From: Rhynchopus euleeides
Taxonomy: Eukaryota; Euglenozoa; Diplonemea; Diplonemida; Diplonemidae
NCBI GenBank assembly: GCA_963210315.1
Contig: OY723299.1
Coordinates: 868,001 to 932,000, forward strand
Reading direction: 5' to 3'
Length of the DNA stretch: 64,000 nt
Position numbers and translations under genes: made by a program. How positions within the stretch are numbered: the first letter of the stretch is position 1; the number at the start of each line of letters is the position of its first letter. A model generated the notes under the pieces. That model was not told the origin of the DNA. It searched no databases and worked only from the letters and a program-made list of their open reading frames with translations. Positions 34,008 through 43,599 of the stretch are shown piece after piece.

Positions 34008-36479
34008 ATGTCACAGGCCGACCTCCACGGGGTCTCCTCCGGTAACACCGGCCCCCAGGCCGGTGGCCAACAGGCCGCCCCCCTGCCCCCCCTCGTTTTC
34101 AACGAACCCCGGGAATACACCCTCGGGCCCCTCCCCCCCCTGTACCGCGCGGCGCATGTCCGCGCCATCCTCCGCCACCTCCAGTGGGAGGCGCATGTCG
34201 AGGAGCCGAAGGACGGCGTAGCCGTCATCATCGCGGACAGCCCCCCCCCCTCTGGCACCCCCCCCACATGGTCGGTGCAGGTGAACGGCAAGGCCGTGGC
34301 TCTCACGGACACGGCGTTGCTGGAGGAGGAGAAGCGGCGGCAGGCGGAGGAGCGGAAGAAGGGAGAGGAGCTGGACCGCCTCAAGAGGCGGTACGATGGC
34401 CTCCAGGCCAGAGTGCGGGAAGAGCGCGAGGCGGCGGCGAAGGCGGGCCGGGCCGCCAAGTCCAGGACGCACCTGGGGAAGACCGGACGCGGGGGTGGCG
34501 CCGCGGCGGCCGCGCAGCAGCACGCGCAGCAGGCCCGCCAGCGTGTGGAGCGGCTCCAGAAGGACCTGGAGCGTCTGGGCCGCCGCCTCGTGGCCCTCGG
34601 CCACGACCCCGCCGCAACCACCGCCGCCGCCACCGCAGCCGACCCTGGCGCCGGCGCCACGCAGGACGGCGTACCCGCGCTGCAGCAGGAGGTGCAGCGC
34701 CTGCACGATCTGCTCAAGGAGCAGCAGAGGCAGCAGGACCAGCAGCGACAGCGCCTTGAGCAACAACTCGCTACACAACAAGGCCACCAGCAGGCGGCCA
34801 CGCAAGGGGAGCGCGCCGAAGTGCGGCGACTTCAACAGGAGCTTGGGGAGCAGAAGGCAGCCGCGCAGGGGGAGCGCGCCGAGGTACGGCGACTCCAGCA
34901 GCAGCTCGGGGAGCAGCAGGCCCGGCAGGATGAGCTCCTGCAGCGCCTGGCAGCCCAGCAGCGCCAGCTGGACGACCTCCAGGAGCGTCCCGCCGCGACT
35001 CCCCCCCAGCCTGGCACACCGAAGGCTGTGCGCGAGCTGAAGGCGCAGCTGGAGGGGCAGGGCGTGGAGCACGCCCGAGTGCACGGGGAGCTGCGCGGCC
35101 TGCTTGTTGGCCTGCGCAAGGACGCGGAGAGCGGCCTCGGGGAAGAGCGCCGCAGGGGTGAGGCCCTCGGCGGGAGGGCGGCGACGCTGGAGGCGAGCCT
35201 TCGGGCAGTGCGGGAGCAGCTGCAGCAGCACACCACCCGCCACGACCAGAGCGAGGAGCACCGCCACGCCCTGCTCGCGGAGGTGCAGGGGGCCCGGGAA
35301 GCGATGCTGGGGCTGCAGGGGAGCGTGGGGGAGGCGCAGCAGGCACTGCCCCAGCTCCAGGCGAAGTCCCTGCAGACGGGCATGAGCGGCCTCCGCAAGG
35401 AGTTCAAGTCCTTCAAGGACGAACAGAAGCGGGTGAGCAGCGCGGGACAGGCGGAGGTCGCCCGCATCACGGCCGCGCTAGGTGAGCAGCAACAGCAAGG
35501 GGTGGAGCTGCTGTCGCGGTTGGCCGCCGTCGCCGAGGAGGGGCGCCTCAGCCAAGCCCAGGCGGACGCGCGCCTGACAGCCGCCCTCGCCGACGTGCAG
35601 GCGACAGCGCAGGCGACTGCGGACGGCCTGCGGGCTGCGAGCGAGCAGCAGCTGGGCGAGCTCCGGGAGGAGCTGGGCAGGCAGCGCGTGGGCAATGACG
35701 CCCAGCAGGCAATGGTGGCAGACGGGCGGCGGCAGCTGGAGGGGATGCGCGCCGAGCTCGCTGAATCACAGCGGGCAGTCGCGGAGGAGACGAGGGCGCA
35801 CCTCGCCGAGCTCCACCACCACTACCATGCCCAGCCCGCCCGGGGGAGGCCAGGTGAGCAGCGCAGGAGCCGGTGCCGCTCCCCGCGGCGGGCCCGCAAC
35901 CGCGAGGGCAGGGACACCTCCAGGGAACGGGAGAGGGCCTCGGCGACCCTGCAAGAGGTCATCCGCGAGGATGTGCAGGTGAGGGAGGCGCTGCGCCATG
36001 CTACGGCAACGGCAGCAACAACAACAGCAACAACGGCGCCACCCCCCCCAGTGGCGGCAACAGCGGAGCCGGCCCAGACCAAAACGGCAATCGCGCCACC
36101 ACCGGCAGGGGCTGACCAACCTGCCCCCACAGCCAACGCTGACCTCGAACCCCCCGCGTCTGATAGCAACAACAACACCACCACCGCCACCTCCGCAGCG
36201 CCCGCAGCCGCCCCTGCGCCCGGGGATACACCCGTGCCCGCACCGCAGCAGCAGCAGCCTGACCCTGGATGCGGAGGCGAAGGGCAGCCCCCGGCGTCCG
36301 AGCAGCTACCCCCCCCTCAGCAACCCGCGCCCGGGAACAAAGGGGCCGAGGCCGGACAAGGGGACGCGGCAGCTGATCAGGACGTCACCGACACACCCCG
36401 AGTGGCGGGAAAGGGCGCGGGCAAGAACGGCAAGGCACCCCTACTGTGGAGGGGGGCTAAGCGCTACACCCCCTACTAG
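34008..36479 (+). CDS. LINE ORF1: long coiled-coil, Gln/Ala/Glu-rich protein
   Basis: 823 aa from the ATG at 34008; the frame is open 309 nt further upstream but that part includes the (CA)n border. After a Pro-rich N-terminus (about 1-90), residues about 100-620 are an almost continuous coiled coil with repeats such as GERAEVRRLQQELGEQ. This resembles the trimerising coiled coils of LINE ORF1 RNA-binding proteins. An Arg/Ser-rich patch (RRSRCRSPRRARNREGRD, about 620-640) is a likely nucleic-acid contact, and the tail is Thr/Pro/Ala/Gln-rich. No RRM or CCHC knuckle seen. The stop TAG (36477-36479) is in the same frame as ORF2. Confidence 0.8.
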   Translation: MSQADLHGVSSGNTGPQAGGQQAAPLPPLVFNEPREYTLGPLPPLYRAAHVRAILRHLQWEAHVEEPKDGVAVIIADSPPPSGTPPTWSVQVNGKAVALTDTALLEEEKRRQAEERKKGEELDRLKRRYDGLQARVREEREAAAKAGRAAKSRTHLGKTGRGGGAAAAAQQHAQQARQRVERLQKDLERLGRRLVALGHDPAATTAAATAADPGAGATQDGVPALQQEVQRLHDLLKEQQRQQDQQRQRLEQQLATQQGHQQAATQGERAEVRRLQQELGEQKAAAQGERAEVRRLQQQLGEQQARQDELLQRLAAQQRQLDDLQERPAATPPQPGTPKAVRELKAQLEGQGVEHARVHGELRGLLVGLRKDAESGLGEERRRGEALGGRAATLEASLRAVREQLQQHTTRHDQSEEHRHALLAEVQGAREAMLGLQGSVGEAQQALPQLQAKSLQTGMSGLRKEFKSFKDEQKRVSSAGQAEVARITAALGEQQQQGVELLSRLAAVAEEGRLSQAQADARLTAALADVQATAQATADGLRAASEQQLGELREELGRQRVGNDAQQAMVADGRRQLEGMRAELAESQRAVAEETRAHLAELHHHYHAQPARGRPGEQRRSRCRSPRRARNREGRDTSRERERASATLQEVIREDVQVREALRHATATAATTTATTAPPPPVAATAEPAQTKTAIAPPPAGADQPAPTANADLEPPASDSNNNTTTATSAAPAAAPAPGDTPVPAPQQQQPDPGCGGEGQPPASEQLPPPQQPAPGNKGAEAGQGDAAADQDVTDTPRVAGKGAGKNGKAPLLWRGAKRYTPY

Positions 36480-36515
36480 GGGGTGAGGCGCCCCCTCAAG
36501 GGGGGACCCGGCCTA
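36477..36515 (+). promoter_or_regulatory. Candidate stop-codon readthrough site between ORF1 and ORF2
   Basis: ORF1 ends in TAG followed directly by GGGGGTGAGGCGCCCCCTCA. The sequence just after the stop can form a GC-rich hairpin (GGGGG...CCCCC, or TGAGG...CCTCA). The same reading frame stays open for 2,020 codons on the far side and has no ATG for about 104 codons. This context resembles TAG-G readthrough sites such as gag-pol of murine leukaemia virus; function here is inferred. Confidence 0.4.
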
Positions 36516-39500
36516 CACCCTAAGGCTTCCGGTTCCCCCGGCGGGGGCGCCGACCAGGGGATAGGGGGAGCGCCCGTGGCGCAGCACCCTCTCGCCGCCG
36601 GCGAACCCTCCCCACAACCCCCCCATAGAGAACCAAAACCCGCAGGGACAGGAGTAACCTCTGCGGGGCCTTTAGATAGAGCGAGAGTGCATAGAAGCCA
36701 CGCCCCTGGGGCAGGAGAACCCCGGGGGCTCCGGGGAGGAGGGGGACAGGAGTACTCCCCCTCCTCAGTAGAGCAGGACGACCGATGGCTGGCAGAGATG
36801 GCGCAACGACTGCTGGCAGTGCGTGAGGCGGTGGCAAAAGACGGCAACTGCCAATACACCGGCCTCGCGGTGCAATGTGCGGGATGGACGGCGGCCTCTC
36901 TCAGAGCAGCTGTAGTCGAAGCCCTGGGACAGGACGCCGAGAGGCGAGCAACCTACGCGCCCGATATAGATGACCCCCGGGCACCCCCGTCCTACGACGA
37001 CTACATCGCGGCGCAGGCACAGAGCGGGGTCTACGGGGACGGGGCTACACTCAGGGTAGCGGCTGAGGTGTTGGGGGCCCAGGTGTGGGTCCTCGGCACT
37101 ACGGATAGGCTGCACCTGGGGCGCGTCGGGTCAGGCGACAAAGTGATATGCCTCACGTGGAGGCCCTTCCACTACGACGTGCTGCGCATCCCCCTCACGC
37201 TAGCCAGGGAGTTAGCAGCCTCCACGACAAACAGATGGAAACTCCCCACCGCGACTCCCACTCCTCCTCCTGTAGCTCCAACCGCAACCGCCGCTACCAC
37301 AATCTCCCCGATACGCGGCCCTGCTCCCAGGCCGCCGCCGCGACGCCCCGCGCCGCGGCCAGCGTCTCCTGGGGTACTCAGGGTGGCGTCAGCCAACGTC
37401 ACGTCGCTGTCAACCCACTTGTGTGATGTGGCGGACCTGAAGGCAGACGTTGTGGCCCTGCAAGAAACGCGTGTCCCGGACCCCAGCAAGGGCACGCTCA
37501 GCAGCTACTTCGCGGCCCACGGCTGGTCCATGCACTGGGGTAAGGGCATGCCCAAAGTCAAGGGGGCCAATGGCTACGAGCAGACCCGACCCGGAGGAGT
37601 GGCAGTCATGGCAAAAGAGGGCCTGGTAGCGCAAGTGGTGCAACCGAAGACCAAGCTGGAAAAGAAGCTGCACGACAGTACCCGCCTGGTACACGTGGTG
37701 CTCGCAACCAGTAACGGCAAGACAGCGCTCCACATCCTGTGCGTTTATGGTCACTCTGGGATGGAGGTGCGAGTGCAGCGGGAGACCCTCCTGCAGGAGG
37801 CGCTGGACCTCGCAGCCGGCCTGGGGCAGGTGCCCGTGTTGCTGCTGGGGGACCTCAACACCAACCCGGAGACCAGTGCCGTCCTATCCCAGGCGTGCCG
37901 GGTGGGTGGTTGGACCGATGCGGCGGTCTCATACGCAGAGCTGAAGCAGCAGGAAGTTCGGAACACCTGCTGGGCATCGAAGGAAGGCACCAGACTGGAC
38001 ATCTGCCTGCTGAACCCCTGCGCGGCGCCGGCCTTGCGCTCCGTCGAGGTGGCAGAAAAGGGCGAATACGGCATCCCCACGCACTGCCCGCTCTTCGTCG
38101 ACCTCGACCTCGCCGCCTTCCGCCGACCGAAGCAAATCTGCATCCTCCCCGCCCCCTTTCCTAAGTGCAAGCCCACGCTCGGGGGCGCTGCCGCCAGAGA
38201 GGTGCTGCTGGATGTGCTAACCGCAGAGAAAACGAAAAAGGGTGCAACAGGAGCGCAACTCCTCCGCCGGGCCTCAGCCTGCAGCGAGAACTTCCTGAAG
38301 CGTGTCCACGTGGGCCAACTCGGAAGGCAGGAAGCGGCGTACACGGGCAGGGCGGAGGGCTACCACATGCAGCAGTCGAGGGTGGCCACCAAACACCGCC
38401 CCGCCTCCGCCCGAGGAGCGGGCGACAAGAACACCCGGGCGAAGGACAAGCTGTTGGGGAACCTCCGGACCCTCATCCTGGAGGGCCGCCACCGACTGCT
38501 GGAGTCTGCGCCATACCCCCCCACACCCAACGAAGAGCACGCCTGGGACGCTGCGAAGAAGCGGCTGAAGGGAGGGGGCCTTCCCCCGGGGCTGGAGGCG
38601 GCGCTGGCGGGCACCACCTCACAACTGCCGGACCTCGAGACGATGGAGATGGCCCTTGTCGCCCTGGAGGGATCTCAGCGAGGCATGTTCGACGCGCTCC
38701 GCGACGAAAGACTCCGCACGTGGAAGGCGAGGATGCAGAAGGCCTGGACGCAGGAGGCGGGGATAGTGTTCTCGTACCTCGCAGACCGCTTCTGCGCCCC
38801 TACCACCTTCATGCGCCGCGAGGATGGCTCCTTCACGGCCTGCCCCAAGGAGGCGGATGAACTGCTGAGGAGCGATACTGCGTGGGGGGGCTACTTCCGG
38901 AAGTATGCGACGACGCCTGAGCCTCGCTGGGACACCTTCCGACAGAGGTACAGCGACTTCCTCCCTGACCCGGCCGAGATGGAGTGTAAGACCATTACGG
39001 CAGAAGACGTTGGGACAGCGCTGGCTAAAATGTCTACATCCACCTCGCCGGGCCTACACGGCTGGAGGGTGCACGAGCTGCGGCAACTCCCAGGGGACCT
39101 CCTCAAGTTGTTCGCGGAGGTGTTCAATGAGGTCGAGAGATCGGGCGAATGGCCGGAGCAGCTGATGCACGCCATGATTTGCCTCATTCCCAAGCCCGGC
39201 AGCTCAGGTGAGCCGCTGTCGCAGCGCCCCATCAGCATCACTCCCGTGCTGTACAGGGTGTGGGCAGCAATCCGAGTGAAGCCTGCGCTGAAGTGGCTGG
39301 AGAGCATTGCGCCTGAGGACTTGCACGGATGCAGACCTGGCCACGGCGCGGAGGACCTCATCTGGCACCTGGCAGCACGGATCGAAGAGGCCCACCTCAC
39401 AGGACAGCCACTGTACGGTGTCGCCCTAGACTTTAAGAAATGCTTCGACACGGTGCCGATTGACCTGACCTTCTGTCTAGCTGCGGAGCTCGGCTTCGAC

Positions 39501-42500
39501 GGCCGAGTCCTGCGCACCCTGCGGGCAGCGTACGGGTCAATGCAGCGGCACTTCCGGGTAAGCGGCACTATCGGAGAGGGCTTCCTGCCAACCAACGGCA
39601 TCATGCAGGGCTGCCCCATTAGCGTCGTGCTGATCAACGTGCTGGTGGGTGTATGGATGCGCATGGCGGAGCACCGGCAGGGCACGAGGGCGTTGTCGTT
39701 TGTGGACGATGTGTACGCGGTGACCCCCAGCCCGGGGACCTTGCAAGCAGTGGTGGATGACTCTGCAGATTTCTCCCACGATACCGGGATGGTAATATGC
39801 GCAGAGGTCAAGTCACATGTCTTCTCGACGTCCCCCGAGCCGTTGACCCCGATAGTCTACCGGACACGGGACGGCACGGCTACCCCCCTTCGACAGCGCG
39901 ATAGCTTCGACTGCCTCGGGGCCATGCTGCATGCGCGCCCGCTCGAGGGACCCGAGGTGCCCAAATCGGAGCGCGTCGCCCGCCGAAAAGAGGGCGCAGA
40001 GCAGAACCTGCGCAGGACCTCGGCACTGCCCCTACCGGTGCAGTGGAAGGGGCAGGCAGCAGCGATGACAGCGGGGTCCAGGCTCTACTACGACGCCCTG
40101 GTCACCCGCTGGGAGGACGCCGACATCAGGCGATGGAGGGGGCTCTTCGTCGCCGCGCTGTGGTCCGGACCCCCCCGCAGGGCGCGGGAGGCTGTGCTGG
40201 ATGTCCTCCACCATGCACATCGGGTGGACCCCGCCGTCGCCCCCCGCTACCGGCAGATCACCACCTGGGCCATGCAGGTCAAGAAGTGGGGCCGCTGCAG
40301 GGTTCTGTCTGAGACGGCTTGGGATAGCAGAGTGAGGCTTACAGGGACAGGCCCCTTTGCGCTTTTCCGAGCGGCCCTTCGGTGGATAGGATGGAGCTGG
40401 AGCACGGCGACCACCCTATCTTACACTGATGAAGCGGGACGGAGCATAGTCTTCGACCCCACCGCAGCAACAACGAGCGGATGGGGGATCTTCGCTCATG
40501 ACCTCCGCCAGGCCCTACGTACACAGGTGGCCAAGGCGCTGGCTGGTCGTCGTGACGACTTTGCGGGCGCTCAGCACGGCATCGACGGGCAAGCCACACG
40601 CTGCGTCCTGGAGGGAGAGGGCGCCGCGGTCACGGGATACCAACGGGGCCTCCTTCGTTCCGTCATTGCAGGGGCGGTGCCTGTCCGAGGGCGCACGGGG
40701 CAGGGCGGGATCTGCCGATACTGCAACGCAGGCACCCCCGAGACGGTGATGCACCTATGGTGGGAGTGCTCCGCGTGGGACCCAATCCGACAAAACCACC
40801 CCATTACGGCTGTGGACCGGTCAACCTGGCCACCTTGCTTGGCGTTATGCGGGGTGGCGCCCGCCTTTAGACACGGCATCCCGGAGGACAGGCAGCCCCT
40901 GCCACTATCCTTCGCACGCAGGGTGGATATAGTGGCGCAGCTGCACCGCTACTTCATTGCAATCCTCTCGGCGCGGCAGGAGAAAGATGGACTGCTCGAC
41001 CGCTCCGCGCGCCACCACCGCACCCTTCACTATCCATGGGGGTGGTGCACGCCCAACCCCGAACGGGCCTGCATCCCTGTGCGGGCGCCGTCCACTGTCA
41101 AACAGACGTGGGGCAAGCGCCCCCCGGAGCTGTGGGTGGCCCTCTGCGACTGGCTGCGGGGCCTGAAATGGGGGCCGCAGGGAGGGGAGCACACCGTGAC
41201 CCTCATGGAGTTGGCTGTCGACTTTGAGCTGTCGACCGGCCTCACCCTCCCAGAAGTCGAAACGCGCCGCATCCGCCCCCACACACCTGACCCCCCTGAG
41301 AGGGGGCCGCGGGAGGCCCGCCCACGCATCCCCGAGGACACAGCCCCGGGGCTCACCCTCTACTTCGACGGCGGAGCAAGGGACAACGGCACCCCCTTCG
41401 CCCTGGCGGGTGCAGGTGCGGTGCTCTACCGAGACGGCCTCAAGGTGTCGGAAGAGATCCTCCCTCTGCTGAACGTACGCAGCAACAACATCGCTGAGTA
41501 CGAAGGGGTTCGAGCGGGCCTACGGCTGCTCAGAAGGGGCGACCCGCCCCCTGAGGGGAACGTTACGGTGCGGGGTGACTCGCAGGTGGTGCTGCGACAC
41601 CTAAAAGGGGAAGCGGTTTGCCGCGATAAATCCCTCCGCCCCCTCTTCCTCAGCACGGCACGGCTGGCTGCCGACCTCGGGCCCCGGATCACCCTTACGT
41701 ATGAGCACGTGAAAAGGGAGCTCAACGTCGATGCGGACGCCCTCAGCAACGCCGCCATGGACGAGGCTGAGAGGCAGGGGGAGACCTCGCAGGAGCAGCT
41801 GCGGCAGGACTTCGCAGCCTTCCAGAAGAGCATCCTGGGCAAGGCTCACTCGTTGAGGCAGCTCTGCGAGGTGGTGCGCAAGACTTCCAAGCAACCATGG
41901 CACTGTGGCCACACTGCGAGCTCCACTGTCCTCACCGCGATCGGGGGAACCGTGGCAGGGGGCCTGTCCAGGAGAGCCCAGCTCAGCCCAGCCACCGAGT
42001 CGGTGATGCGCAGCCTCCAAGCGCACACGGCAGGCCCGGGCTTGAACCAGCGGGACACAGCCTTCCACTCCCGCGGCATGGCGTGGGCCGCAACCTTCGC
42101 ACCGCAGCCCCACTACCCAGAGGGGTGGCAGCAAGCGGCCCAGCAATGGACTGCCAGCAGCCGGCAAGCCAACGCCCGGACAGGACGGTCATGGGAACGA
42201 CGGGGCGCTGCTCCCCGGACTGCCCCCCCTGGAGCCAGACGGAACGCGAAGATGCTTACCTGCGCTCTGCACTGGAAACCCCGCTGCGTGGACTGCCGGC
42301 GCCGGCGCCTCTCGGAAGAGGACTGCTGCCGGGACCACCACGGGAAGAACGACGGCTTGCAAGTCACCATGGAATTTTGCAAGACGCATCGCATGGGCCG
42401 GTGCGGGGACTGCCACAGCAGTGCGAAATCACTCACACACTGTTGCGGCACGCACCACGCTGGCTATGCCTCACGCCCTCCTCGGAGTGGCACTGAGTTG

Positions 42501-42542
42501 GCCCCACACTCTAACCCGAGTGGGGCATCCGCTGTGACGTAG
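36483..42542 (+). CDS. LINE ORF2: OTU protease, APE endonuclease, reverse transcriptase, RNase H
   Basis: 2,019 codons counted from 36483; the first ATG is near codon 105. Domains by codon: OTU-like cysteine protease (DGNCQY at about 120-125, His in WRPFHYDVL near 231); APE endonuclease about 300-535 (SANV, LQET, VYGHSG, GDLNTNP, RLDICLLN, THCPLF); reverse transcriptase about 880-1115 (ALDFKKCFD, NGIMQGCPIS, and SFVDD in place of the usual YADD/FADD); zinc knuckle about 1408-1430 (CRYC...H...C); RNase H about 1624-1760 (YFDGGARDNG, NIAEYEGV, GDSQVV, NVDADALS). It copies the element by target-primed reverse transcription in the nucleus. The C-terminus has two Cys/His motifs of identical spacing (42261-42341 and 42378-42458). 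Confidence 0.93.
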   Translation: MRRPLKGGPGLHPKASGSPGGGADQGIGGAPVAQHPLAAGEPSPQPPHREPKPAGTGVTSAGPLDRARVHRSHAPGAGEPRGLRGGGGQEYSPSSVEQDDRWLAEMAQRLLAVREAVAKDGNCQYTGLAVQCAGWTAASLRAAVVEALGQDAERRATYAPDIDDPRAPPSYDDYIAAQAQSGVYGDGATLRVAAEVLGAQVWVLGTTDRLHLGRVGSGDKVICLTWRPFHYDVLRIPLTLARELAASTTNRWKLPTATPTPPPVAPTATAATTISPIRGPAPRPPPRRPAPRPASPGVLRVASANVTSLSTHLCDVADLKADVVALQETRVPDPSKGTLSSYFAAHGWSMHWGKGMPKVKGANGYEQTRPGGVAVMAKEGLVAQVVQPKTKLEKKLHDSTRLVHVVLATSNGKTALHILCVYGHSGMEVRVQRETLLQEALDLAAGLGQVPVLLLGDLNTNPETSAVLSQACRVGGWTDAAVSYAELKQQEVRNTCWASKEGTRLDICLLNPCAAPALRSVEVAEKGEYGIPTHCPLFVDLDLAAFRRPKQICILPAPFPKCKPTLGGAAAREVLLDVLTAEKTKKGATGAQLLRRASACSENFLKRVHVGQLGRQEAAYTGRAEGYHMQQSRVATKHRPASARGAGDKNTRAKDKLLGNLRTLILEGRHRLLESAPYPPTPNEEHAWDAAKKRLKGGGLPPGLEAALAGTTSQLPDLETMEMALVALEGSQRGMFDALRDERLRTWKARMQKAWTQEAGIVFSYLADRFCAPTTFMRREDGSFTACPKEADELLRSDTAWGGYFRKYATTPEPRWDTFRQRYSDFLPDPAEMECKTITAEDVGTALAKMSTSTSPGLHGWRVHELRQLPGDLLKLFAEVFNEVERSGEWPEQLMHAMICLIPKPGSSGEPLSQRPISITPVLYRVWAAIRVKPALKWLESIAPEDLHGCRPGHGAEDLIWHLAARIEEAHLTGQPLYGVALDFKKCFDTVPIDLTFCLAAELGFDGRVLRTLRAAYGSMQRHFRVSGTIGEGFLPTNGIMQGCPISVVLINVLVGVWMRMAEHRQGTRALSFVDDVYAVTPSPGTLQAVVDDSADFSHDTGMVICAEVKSHVFSTSPEPLTPIVYRTRDGTATPLRQRDSFDCLGAMLHARPLEGPEVPKSERVARRKEGAEQNLRRTSALPLPVQWKGQAAAMTAGSRLYYDALVTRWEDADIRRWRGLFVAALWSGPPRRAREAVLDVLHHAHRVDPAVAPRYRQITTWAMQVKKWGRCRVLSETAWDSRVRLTGTGPFALFRAALRWIGWSWSTATTLSYTDEAGRSIVFDPTAATTSGWGIFAHDLRQALRTQVAKALAGRRDDFAGAQHGIDGQATRCVLEGEGAAVTGYQRGLLRSVIAGAVPVRGRTGQGGICRYCNAGTPETVMHLWWECSAWDPIRQNHPITAVDRSTWPPCLALCGVAPAFRHGIPEDRQPLPLSFARRVDIVAQLHRYFIAILSARQEKDGLLDRSARHHRTLHYPWGWCTPNPERACIPVRAPSTVKQTWGKRPPELWVALCDWLRGLKWGPQGGEHTVTLMELAVDFELSTGLTLPEVETRRIRPHTPDPPERGPREARPRIPEDTAPGLTLYFDGGARDNGTPFALAGAGAVLYRDGLKVSEEILPLLNVRSNNIAEYEGVRAGLRLLRRGDPPPEGNVTVRGDSQVVLRHLKGEAVCRDKSLRPLFLSTARLAADLGPRITLTYEHVKRELNVDADALSNAAMDEAERQGETSQEQLRQDFAAFQKSILGKAHSLRQLCEVVRKTSKQPWHCGHTASSTVLTAIGGTVAGGLSRRAQLSPATESVMRSLQAHTAGPGLNQRDTAFHSRGMAWAATFAPQPHYPEGWQQAAQQWTASSRQANARTGRSWERRGAAPRTAPPGARRNAKMLTCALHWKPRCVDCRRRRLSEEDCCRDHHGKNDGLQVTMEFCKTHRMGRCGDCHSSAKSLTHCCGTHHAGYASRPPRSGTELAPHSNPSGASAVT

Positions 42543-42602
42543 GGGTGGGCGGGGAGTGGGCACAGATCCGCGCAGGGTTACCCACTTAAAACCACTATCA
42601 CT

Positions 42603-42782
42603 ACACACACACACACACTCGCTCACTCCCTCACACAACGTAAATATTTTTTCGTAGCAGTGCACATCACACCGAGAACACCGCCGCTCTGTGATGTAGC
42701 CTCCACTGCCCCGCCGGAACACACAATCACCCCCCACCCCCCCCCCCCCACTCTCCCTCTAACTCTCCTAAAGAAGCCCACC
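42603..42782. other. (AC)n tract and spacer
   Basis: (AC)8 at about 42603-42618 marks the 3' border of the LINE; the remainder is a short spacer with C-runs up to the stop of the next gene. Confidence 0.6.
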
Positions 42783-43567
42783 TCAGAAGCTCGTCTGCCT
42801 GATCGGAGGTGATACCATGGTGACCTCACCCCTGCCCCGCAGGACCGACGCAGCGTAATACGGAAAGCTGAGGTTGAACGGTGCCAGGGTCCGTGTTATC
42901 AGGCGGGTCTCCGGCGCGCTGCTGGCAGTCCCCTCCAGGGCATACAGGGAAAGCGATGGGGGCCTCCCACCGCTGCGCACCGTGAGGCGCACCACCAAGA
43001 TGAGCGGCTCCGAGATGCACTCCTGTGGGATGGCGACAAGGCGGTCCTCTTCTGCATCAACCTCGTCAGGCCCACCCAGGCCCACCACCAGGAGGCCTAC
43101 CTCTGCCGCGCCCTCTATGTGGTTGAACTGCAGGGTCCACTCCGTGGCGATGCTTGTCCCCGCAGGGCCTGCGAGGAGCCCCTTTGCGTCCAGCCGCGAC
43201 GCGTCGATTGTCAACGCCTCATGCCACTTCGCAGCACCCGTCGCCTCCGCGAGATTCCTGAAGTGCGCATCCCACGAGCACACCACGGAGTCCCCCAACA
43301 CCGGGGACCAGCTCTGCCGCGGCGACACCTCACTCCTCTGCACCACACGGTGGGAGGCGTTCGCCCCCTCCAGGGGCAGACCACCACCTCCGCCTCCACC
43401 TCCACCACTCAACGACTCCGGCCGCGGCGGGGCGACAACCCCGCTAACTGCCGAGGAGGAGGGATACTTCTGCGGAAGGCTCGCAATCGCATCAACAGGC
43501 GACAGCGACCTCAGCGGAGGGGTGTGCGGCGGAGACCTGGAAGGGCTCATAATGCCCTGGTGGCTGA

Positions 43568-43599
<32 letters not shown>

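Larger units (their letters stand above)
33984..42602 (+). mobile_element. Full-length non-LTR retrotransposon (LINE), Dualen/RandI-like
   Basis: About 8.6 kb, bounded on the left by (CA)n ending at 33982 and on the right by (AC)n starting at 42603, both on the same strand. This arrangement is expected if the element inserted into an AC microsatellite. It has a 24-nt leader, ORF1 (34008-36479) and ORF2 (36483-42542) in the same reading frame separated by one TAG, and a short 60-nt 3' tail without poly-A. ORF2 combines OTU-like cysteine protease, APE endonuclease, reverse transcriptase, a zinc knuckle and RNase H, an order close to that reported for Dualen elements of green algae. I see no restriction-like endonuclease. 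All catalytic motifs look intact, so it may be young. Confidence 0.9.

Noticed and set aside
41765-42542. A restriction-like endonuclease domain at the LINE C-terminus
   Set aside because: No PD-(D/E)XK-like motif could be seen; only the paired Cys/His modules are evident.
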